Assembly (NCBI GenBank): GCA_020638855.1
Contig: JACKHT010000007.1
Coordinates: 1-64,000, forward strand
Length of the DNA: 64,000 bases
Source of the DNA: Planctomycetota bacterium
GTDB taxonomy: Bacteria; Planctomycetota; UBA1135; GCA-002686595
Direction of reading: 5' to 3'
Part shown: piece by piece, positions 58,801 to 64,000 of the stretch
How the letters are laid out: every line of letters starts with the position of its first letter
How positions within the stretch are numbered: position 1 is the first letter of the stretch
Made by a program: the position numbers and the translations under genes
The notes under the pieces: model-generated
Seen by the model: only the letters and a program-made list of their open reading frames with translations
Told to the model about the DNA's origin: nothing
The model's database searches: none

Positions 58801-58923
58801 CTCGACCACGGGCAGTAGGTCGGTGCGTAGTCGCCCAAAGGCCACCAAGCCCAGGGCGACCACGATCAAGGTCACCATGGTGGCGAAGATCGGGCGGCGG
58901 ATGCTCGCGGCGGGTAGGTTCAT
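55828..58923 (-). CDS. RND efflux pump inner-membrane protein (HAE1-like)
   Basis: A 1031-aa AcrB/MexB-like transporter. Start MNLPAASIRRPIFATMVTLI and the porter domain motifs (VSTVPGVEEIES, DLDAAAIDLQSRI, VALDPGRIQALGI) are typical, and twelve helices are expected. The helix-4 motif reads GVGMMVDSSVVVLENIF: the first Asp of the AcrB D407/D408 pair is kept and the second is Ser. The helix-10 position of AcrB K940 is Asn in VVVNNAILLVDQ. The proton-relay network is thus altered relative to AcrB. ATG 58923 overlaps the adaptor stop (ATGA). Substrates cannot be named; no TolC-type channel is in the window. Confidence 0.94.
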   Translation of the reverse strand: MNLPAASIRRPIFATMVTLIVVALGLVAFGRLRTDLLPVVELPTCTIRTEFEGASPEVVERLVTQILEEVVSTVPGVEEIESQSSEGQSRLTVRFAFGVDLDAAAIDLQSRIEQEIDELPDGVSRPRVSKFDVASFPIVILGVSSKLDPVALTQLVEDQVRLRFARIPGVAQVDPWGSYDREVRVALDPGRIQALGIPLDRILRALRDANLDRPAGKLEEGRFEVTLRAPAEFESLDDIRNTIVMERGDGVVTIGQIAKVEDTYQRLSRYVRVNGDLGLRIAIRKQSSANTVEVSRAVLAEVARVNQAYPQAQMVVISNQGDFIQRSIDNVAQSVLFGGGFAVLVLLFFLRSLRSTLVIAVAIPISIIATFALLQWGGLTLNLMTLGGLALGVGMMVDSSVVVLENIFRRRKELGEGPLDAASNGASEVASAIVASTITTLVIFLPLTFTKGIAGLLFGELALVVVFSLVCSLLVSLSLVPVLASRLLTRIDAHKGGTGLWARLADRAEASFDAMDTGYKGLLQRALTHRGAVVLGSLALFGASLGLYPLIGSEFLPPSDEGEVSVTGEMEVGTRLELVDQQTRTLESLVLPEVPETVASVVTVGPSYSSNISARGEIQLSLRPVRDRERSNVDVANALRQSLAGQVAGMVIRTRAPQGSFVLQRILGSAAGIEIEVRGPDLDVLQGLADRAAAIAREVPGITDVEVSRKSGAPQQEIHIDRAKVADVGLSVRDVTAVLETGFAGTAAGEYRQAGNSYRILVQLEDAEQRSIDEVLDMTLSTPDGDMVALRNVVTSAPSLGPLVIERRNQQRVIKISANSAGRDEGSIARELQSKLESIPRPRGHEIVVAGTYAEQEKATHELIIAFLLAIALVYMVLACQYESLRDPLVVMMSVPFAAVGVLITLFLTHTTFNVQSAIGCVVLGGVVVNNAILLVDQAARLLSEGMSAKEAVAEAGRRRLRPILMTTLTTVLALIPLALGIGEGADAQAPLARAVVGGLSASTLITLVLIPVVFSLFHRKAKGPSAAPGH

Positions 58924-60227
58924 GGGTTGAGACCGCCCTTCGCGATGACCACCGGCGAGCCATCGTCGCACAGTTCTTGGCCGAGGGTGACCACTTGTCC
59001 GGTGAGACCTTCCCCCGTGATCTGGACTCGGTCGCCCTCGCGAATGCCAACCGTCACCGGGGTCCAGCGCACACTCGGTCCGGGGCTGGTCAGCACGAAG
59101 ACTCCGGTTTGACCGCCGCGTTGGGTCAGGGCGGCATAGGGGACCAGCGTGGCCTCGTCGGCTTGGGCGAGCTGCAGTTCGGCGCGCACGAACATGCCCG
59201 GCTTAAGGCGCAGGTCCAAGTTGGGCAATTCGATTTCGATGCGCACTTGGCGCGTAGCTCGACTGAAGACCGGGGCCACGCGGGCCACGCGCCCGGCAAA
59301 GGTTTCACCGGCATAGGCATCGGTGGTGATCCGGGCCGTCATGCCGACCTGCAAGCGTGCGAAGTCCCGTTCGGGCACCATCACCGTGGCCACGATCGGT
59401 TGCAGCGCGACGATGGAAATCAGCGGGGTGCCCGCCGACACGATCGAACCTTCGTCGACAAAACGCGCGGAGACGGCCCGCAGCGAATGAACAGGGGGCC
59501 CTTCAGCGGATCCTTCGGGGAGCGACGCGGGTTCTTCCCAGTCGGCGACGACTTGGGCTTGCTGCAAACGCAGGCGGGCTGTTTCGAGCGCCGCTTCGGC
59601 GCGCTGGACGCGGGCCACGGCCACCGCCACTCCGGCTTGATCGGCGAGCGAGGTGGCGCGGACCGAGTCCAGTTCCGAGAGCGAGGTGACGCCTTGGGCT
59701 CCCAACGATTCGCGCCGTTCCAGCGCGCGTTTGGAGTAATCGGCCTGGGCCTGGGCTTCCGCTTGGGTTGCGCGCGCCACGGCCAGGTCTGCGTCGGCCT
59801 GCAGGACGGCTTGTTGCAGCTCGGCGTCGTCGATCCAGGCCACCACTTGGCCCGCTTGCACCAAGTCCCCGAGGTCCACGGCCAAGCGCTTGACCGGACC
59901 CGTGACCCGGGGCGCGATCGGGACTTCGGCCGAGGCTTCGAGCGTGCCGCTGAAGACCCTGCGCAGGGTGATGGAGCCCTGTCCGATGTCGGCGGTCTCG
60001 ACCGGCGCGGGGGGGCGCCCGCCTCCCGGGCCCGCCGAAGGGGCCGAACCGCCACCTCCACAAGCACCCAGGACCAAGAGCGAGAGCATGGACCAACGTC
60101 CATAGAGCGTGCGAGGGATCGAGAACAAGGGCAGCAGCGGGTGGGGGGAGGAAGCGTCTCGCGCCCCCACGGGGAGGGCGGCTTGCGGGCCCCAAGCCCT
60201 TCGGAGCAGGGCACGGAGCGGACGCAT
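58920..60227 (-). CDS. RND efflux periplasmic adaptor (HlyD/AcrA family)
   Basis: A 435-aa membrane-fusion protein that bridges the RND pump and an outer-membrane channel. The N terminus (ATG 60227) has a long charged stretch before a hydrophobic segment and the lipobox-like LLVLGAC at about 52. The biotinyl-lipoyl half motif (VPIAPRVTGPVKRLAVDLGDLV), an alpha-hairpin coiled coil rich in Ala/Gln/Glu (about 125-235), and the beta-barrel (TARITTDAYAGETFAGRV, IEIELPN, KPGMFVRAEL) follow in normal order. It overlaps the pump gene by 4 bp (ATGA). A shorter start at ATG 60089 is possible but would leave the signal very short. Confidence 0.93.
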   Translation of the reverse strand: MRPLRALLRRAWGPQAALPVGARDASSPHPLLPLFSIPRTLYGRWSMLSLLVLGACGGGGSAPSAGPGGGRPPAPVETADIGQGSITLRRVFSGTLEASAEVPIAPRVTGPVKRLAVDLGDLVQAGQVVAWIDDAELQQAVLQADADLAVARATQAEAQAQADYSKRALERRESLGAQGVTSLSELDSVRATSLADQAGVAVAVARVQRAEAALETARLRLQQAQVVADWEEPASLPEGSAEGPPVHSLRAVSARFVDEGSIVSAGTPLISIVALQPIVATVMVPERDFARLQVGMTARITTDAYAGETFAGRVARVAPVFSRATRQVRIEIELPNLDLRLKPGMFVRAELQLAQADEATLVPYAALTQRGGQTGVFVLTSPGPSVRWTPVTVGIREGDRVQITGEGLTGQVVTLGQELCDDGSPVVIAKGGLNP

Positions 60228-60266
60228 TGTAGTCCCAGGAAGGCGCGAGTTGGCCGCGCAAAGCAA

Positions 60267-60295
60267 ACCAGGGGATCGATCGACGATCCCCTGGT
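60267..60295 (-). terminator. Hairpin between the alpha-2-macroglobulin gene and the efflux operon
   Basis: A perfect 12-bp stem (ACCAGGGGATCG and its complement) with a 5-nt loop ATCGA at 60267-60295, 42 bp past the alpha-2-macroglobulin stop. On the minus strand TGCTTTGC follows, a weak T tract. It likely isolates the two transcripts. Confidence 0.7.
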
Positions 60296-60336
60296 ACAGA
60301 CTGGGATTCGCTAGGAACCCCCGCTGGGCCATGCCC

Positions 60337-63300
60337 TTACTCGGGCAATACCGTGATGCCCAATTCGCGCGAGTTGGCGCGGATCTCGGGCACATACATC
60401 GCCTGAGCGATGGCCGGGAGCCCGTGGAAGGTGCCGGGGACCTCGGCGCGCAGGGTCGAGCGGATCTGCCAAGTGCCCGCGGGCAAGCGGTCCGCGAAGA
60501 ACACCTGGGCCTCGTCGCGCAGCTCGCGGTAGAGCCAACGCTGGGCTCCCGTCATGCCGATGCGGTCGAGCAAGGCCCCGTCGCCAGTGGCCCAGCGAGC
60601 GGCCAAGTCGGCGCTGTTCGGCCCAAAGCGCTTGGCGACTTCGTCCCCGCGCAGCTCCTGCGCGTAGACGTTGCCGCCCGACTGCAGCACGGTGGCCTCG
60701 AGCCCGGCGGGCTTGTTGTCGCGCACCATCAGGTACTCGAGGTCGTTGGGGCAATCGACGGTCAGCACGACTTCCAGGCGCTCACCGCTCTTCACCGTAT
60801 CCCCGTCCGCCAAGAGCACCCGGTCGTAGACCTTGCCCTTGAGCAACGTGTTGCGGCCCACCAAGCGGTAGACGTCGCGGCGCACGAAGACATCGGCGGC
60901 GTGGGCTTGGATCGGCTCCTCGGCGCTGAACAGGCGCGCCGATACGGTCCAGTACAACGGTCCGTTGCCCTCGGTGCGTTCGATCAGCACGCGGTGCGCG
61001 CCCGTCGTGGGCTTCGCGATCACGAACGGTTCGGCCGGCAGCAACAGGTCTTCCCCGCTCAAACGGCGTTCCCCGGCGAGTTGGCCGTCGACCGTCACGC
61101 GGTAGGCGACCGGCTCGGATACTTCGCCACTCACCGTCAAGTAGTCGCACAGGGCGAGCACGCAGATGGCGGTGTCGCGAGTGCTCTTCCACTGGGCTCC
61201 GCGGCGGTTCTTGACCAGCCAGGTCATGGCTGGGACGACCAACTCGTTGTCCGGGTCGGCGGCCAACAGCGCGCGCAGAGTGAAAGCGGTGGCCTCGACC
61301 GCGCCCTCGGTCCAACGCCAATAGACCCCGGTGCTGCCCCAGTGGGCCGTGCGCTCGCGCCGTCCGCCTCCGGTGGTGTCGATGGCCGAGTTCGAATCGT
61401 CGCCGAAGGTCACCCCGTTGCGCAGGTTTTCGACCAGCACGGGCAATTCGTCGTTTTGGCCCATCGATTTGGCGCACAGAACCAAGAGAGCACGGCCGTA
61501 GGCGCTGAGCCCTGCGCGGCGTGCGTACACGTCGGCGAAGGCGGGGGGTAGGAACTCGGACGGTTCCTGGATGTCGAGCGCCGTGCGCACGGCGCAGGCG
61601 CTGTGCAGCAGCCAAAGCTTGTCATCGGGGCTCTGACCGGGCTCCACCAGCGCGCGTTCGATCCACTGCAGTGCGCGCTGCAAACCGGGGACCGAAACCT
61701 CCAGCCCTGCTTCCTTGGCCAGCGCCAAGGACCAAGCCGCGTAGCCGGTCATCCAGCGGTCGCTGGGGCCACCCGTCCACCAGCCCCAGGAACCATCCGA
61801 GCGTTGGTCGCCTTCCACCTTGGCCAGTCCCGCCGCTGCGGCCTCCTGGAACTTGTCGAAAGCCTCCCGTCCGAGCGGTTGGGTGCGATCGACATGGTCG
61901 AGTTCGATGCCCCCGAAGGCGGATTTCGCCACCCATTCGGGATCGAGGCCGAGTTTCTCGAGCGTGCGCATCGAGACGGCGGTGGGCACGAAGCGCGATA
62001 GGGTCTGCTCCAGGCAGCCGTAGGGGTACTGGGTCAGGTAGGGCAGGGCATCGAGCATGGTGGTCGCCACGCTGGGGGCCACGCGCACTTCCATGTGGGT
62101 ACGACCCTCAACACCCGCGGGAAGGTCGAAGGTGTGTTCGATGCGAGCGTCGACCAGACGACCACTGTCGGCCACGAAGACCTCGATGCCGTGTTCGATC
62201 ACCGGCAGGGTGCGCAGCACACCGTCGGAGACCTCCTGCGAGAGCGCAGTGAACCGCAGTTCGGCCGCCCCAATCGCCGTGGGCTCGACCAAATAGTCGA
62301 TGCGCGCGTCGCCGTGGGGGGGGACCGTGATGTCCACACGGGTGCCCTCGGTGCGGGTCTCGCCGTCGAAGTGGCCCAGGATGCGCAGGCCCTTGGCCTC
62401 GAAGTCTACCGCGCAGGCGATGGCGGAGTCGGTGGTGTTGGTGACCAGCGCGGACACGCGGGCTTGGTCACCTTGCACCAGGAAACGCGGCATTTGCGGT
62501 CGCAGGATCAAGGGCAACTCGGTGCGCGCCGCAGCTTCACGTAGCTGGCCGAAGCGATCGCCCCGGTCGCCGGCAAAGCCATTGAGCTGCCAGCGCGTGG
62601 TGCTTTCGGGCAGCGTGAACGAGCCCGCCGCGTGGCCGCTTGCATCGGTGATCAGGCTGGGCAGCCAGAAAGCGGTTTCGCGGAAGTCGCTACGCACCGT
62701 GATGGCGGGTTGCGAGGGGTTGGCTCCGGGTTCCATTTCTCCTCCGGCCACACCACCGGTGTCAAAGGCCCGGAAGGAAACCGAATCCTCTGCGCTTTCC
62801 CTGGCTGCCTCCTCCCCCAGGACCCCAGGTCCCGGCGAGGCCGGACCGTTGGAGCTCATGGCCGCACCGGCCGGAGGTACCGTGTCGCCGGCACCCCGAT
62901 AGCGCCCGCCCTGGGACTTGCTTTTGAGGGCATCGCGCGTGGCCCCGTCCCAAATCCCCGTTTCGGTTTGGACTTGGAGCTCCTGGGGGGTCATCAAGCG
63001 GCCCGCGCTGTCGAGAACCAGGTTGGTGTAGCTCCACTGGAACAAGGACCCGCCGGTTTGGACTTGGTGGTTGCGCCGTTGGCCCCAGAACAAGGCGCGC
63101 GGGTCTTCGATTTGGTCGGGCGCGATACCCAAGAGCGAACCGTCGAACAGCGACAGGGACACCTCGGCTTGCACCGGCTGGCCATCGCTGTCGAGCACCG
63201 TCACCTGAAAACTACCTTCTGCACCGGGGCGGTACGCTTCTTGGTCGAGCTGGACCGCCACATCGAGGAAGTGCTTCTTGGGCGGGACCACCAGCGCCTG

Positions 63301-64000
63301 TTGCACCTGGCGGATCTGGGCATTGCGAATTTCCGTCGCGGTCAAAACCACGTTGGGCACGTGCTGCTGGGTAATCGGCAAGGTCACCAACTTGACATTG
63401 CCCGCAAGGTGCACCACGTCGATCGAGAGGATGCGTTCGGCCTCGACGCTGAACAGCACGTAGCGATCGGAGGCGTCGCTCATGATCAAGATCTGCGCGG
63501 GTTCGCCTTCGGCCACGCTCGACTTGTCGAGCAGGATCATCAACCCGTCTTGGTTGTAGCCCAAGTCCATCGAATCGCTGCTGGCGACGAAGGTCCAGAT
63601 CTCGGCGGTTACCTCGCCGCTGCGCGGGTCGGGTGAAATCCAACGGAATTGGTAGGTGCCCTCGGCGGCCAGGGTGGGGGACCAGGTGCCAAGACCCTCC
63701 GCGTCGGTGGTCAGTTCGAGCGAATCGACTTCCTCAAAGACGTACTCGCCGCGTTTGCGTTCCCAGTTGGGCGGCGGGAAATCCCAGCGTTGGCGCGCCG
63801 AGCGCAGGGTGTCCTGGGGCACGGGCAACCCGTCGGGGCCCGCCCATACTTCGACCCAGCGCGCCTTGTACAGGTGCAGAGTGCCCTGCACGGGCAGCGG
63901 GACATCGTTGGCGTCCTGGGTGTGCACGGTCAGCGTGGCTTGGCCGCCGATGCGGTGGATGCGGTGTTCGAGTTCGAGTTCGGCGGTGTACGCTTGACGG
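60337..64000 (-). CDS. Bacterial alpha-2-macroglobulin family protein (5' end outside window)
   Basis: The C-terminal 1,220 residues or so of a large protease-trapping protein; the frame is open to the right edge, so the signal and N-terminal macroglobulin domains are missing. The bait-adjacent A2M signature ETAFWLPSLITDASG (near 62680) is followed by the thioester motif YPYGCLEQ, with Cys-Gln encoded at 62005-62016. The helical thioester domain (including GSWGWWTGGPSDRWMTGYAAW) and the C-terminal receptor-type domain are complete. Such proteins are periplasmic or lipoproteins that covalently trap attacking proteases; a pbpC partner, common elsewhere, is not in this window. It is transcribed toward the RND operon but separated from it by a hairpin. 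Confidence 0.94.
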   Translation of the reverse strand, partial: RQAYTAELELEHRIHRIGGQATLTVHTQDANDVPLPVQGTLHLYKARWVEVWAGPDGLPVPQDTLRSARQRWDFPPPNWERKRGEYVFEEVDSLELTTDAEGLGTWSPTLAAEGTYQFRWISPDPRSGEVTAEIWTFVASSDSMDLGYNQDGLMILLDKSSVAEGEPAQILIMSDASDRYVLFSVEAERILSIDVVHLAGNVKLVTLPITQQHVPNVVLTATEIRNAQIRQVQQALVVPPKKHFLDVAVQLDQEAYRPGAEGSFQVTVLDSDGQPVQAEVSLSLFDGSLLGIAPDQIEDPRALFWGQRRNHQVQTGGSLFQWSYTNLVLDSAGRLMTPQELQVQTETGIWDGATRDALKSKSQGGRYRGAGDTVPPAGAAMSSNGPASPGPGVLGEEAARESAEDSVSFRAFDTGGVAGGEMEPGANPSQPAITVRSDFRETAFWLPSLITDASGHAAGSFTLPESTTRWQLNGFAGDRGDRFGQLREAAARTELPLILRPQMPRFLVQGDQARVSALVTNTTDSAIACAVDFEAKGLRILGHFDGETRTEGTRVDITVPPHGDARIDYLVEPTAIGAAELRFTALSQEVSDGVLRTLPVIEHGIEVFVADSGRLVDARIEHTFDLPAGVEGRTHMEVRVAPSVATTMLDALPYLTQYPYGCLEQTLSRFVPTAVSMRTLEKLGLDPEWVAKSAFGGIELDHVDRTQPLGREAFDKFQEAAAAGLAKVEGDQRSDGSWGWWTGGPSDRWMTGYAAWSLALAKEAGLEVSVPGLQRALQWIERALVEPGQSPDDKLWLLHSACAVRTALDIQEPSEFLPPAFADVYARRAGLSAYGRALLVLCAKSMGQNDELPVLVENLRNGVTFGDDSNSAIDTTGGGRRERTAHWGSTGVYWRWTEGAVEATAFTLRALLAADPDNELVVPAMTWLVKNRRGAQWKSTRDTAICVLALCDYLTVSGEVSEPVAYRVTVDGQLAGERRLSGEDLLLPAEPFVIAKPTTGAHRVLIERTEGNGPLYWTVSARLFSAEEPIQAHAADVFVRRDVYRLVGRNTLLKGKVYDRVLLADGDTVKSGERLEVVLTVDCPNDLEYLMVRDNKPAGLEATVLQSGGNVYAQELRGDEVAKRFGPNSADLAARWATGDGALLDRIGMTGAQRWLYRELRDEAQVFFADRLPAGTWQIRSTLRAEVPGTFHGLPAIAQAMYVPEIRANSRELGITVLPE

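Overview
The window is high-GC bacterial chromosome, most likely from a member of the Planctomycetota. The 16S fragment carries the GGCTGCAGTCGAGAATCTTCC signature that I associate with this phylum. The gene content fits: large secreted Kelch and FG-GAP proteins, a DNRLRE protein, an ECF sigma/CHAT locus, an alpha-2-macroglobulin and a lipoprotein methyltransferase. Cell-envelope genes (MCE/Mla transport, LysM, lipoproteins, RND efflux) indicate a diderm cell. No transposase, integrase, phage gene or CRISPR array was seen. The assignment below phylum level is not attempted.

Layout. 1-5083: a linked rRNA operon (16S 3' part, tRNA-Ile, tRNA-Ala, 23S, 5S) closed by a perfect 15-bp-stem terminator. 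5.3-11 kb: a DUF1801-like protein, lexA with a Pro/Ser-rich tail-anchored partner, then the overlapping pair nadB-hflX. 11.3-14.7 kb: a large hybrid histidine kinase facing a LysM protein. 14.8-20 kb: fused secDF, rplS and trmD on the minus strand, with ribE divergent. 20-24.6 kb: a minus-strand MCE lipid-transport operon (WPF-repeat lipoprotein, mlaE, mlaF, mlaD). 24.7-28.7 kb: trpS, two lipoproteins, dtd and an HU-like protein with a basic/proline tail. 28.7-40.3 kb: an SGNH hydrolase, two Cys/Met-metabolism PLP enzymes, a REC-PAS-GGDEF-EAL protein, a DNRLRE surface protein, a lipoprotein methyltransferase, MutS2 without its Smr domain, and an AstE/ASPA-type amidohydrolase. 40.5-50 kb: an accessory-looking segment with two large secreted beta-propeller-type proteins flanking an ECF sigma factor - membrane protein - CHAT protease operon. 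50.5-64 kb: an M14 metallopeptidase, a thioredoxin-fold/TPR protein, an RND pump with its adaptor, and an alpha-2-macroglobulin running off the right edge.

The most interesting pieces are the ECF/TM/CHAT operon, where an apparently exported CHAT peptidase is translationally tied to a sigma factor and its likely regulator; the WPF-repeat lipoprotein built into the MCE operon; three 11-bp inverted repeats phased at 12 bp upstream of the Kelch gene; the Smr-less MutS2; and the RND pump whose proton-relay residues appear substituted. All functional statements rest on motif reading of the sequence; nothing was searched against a database.
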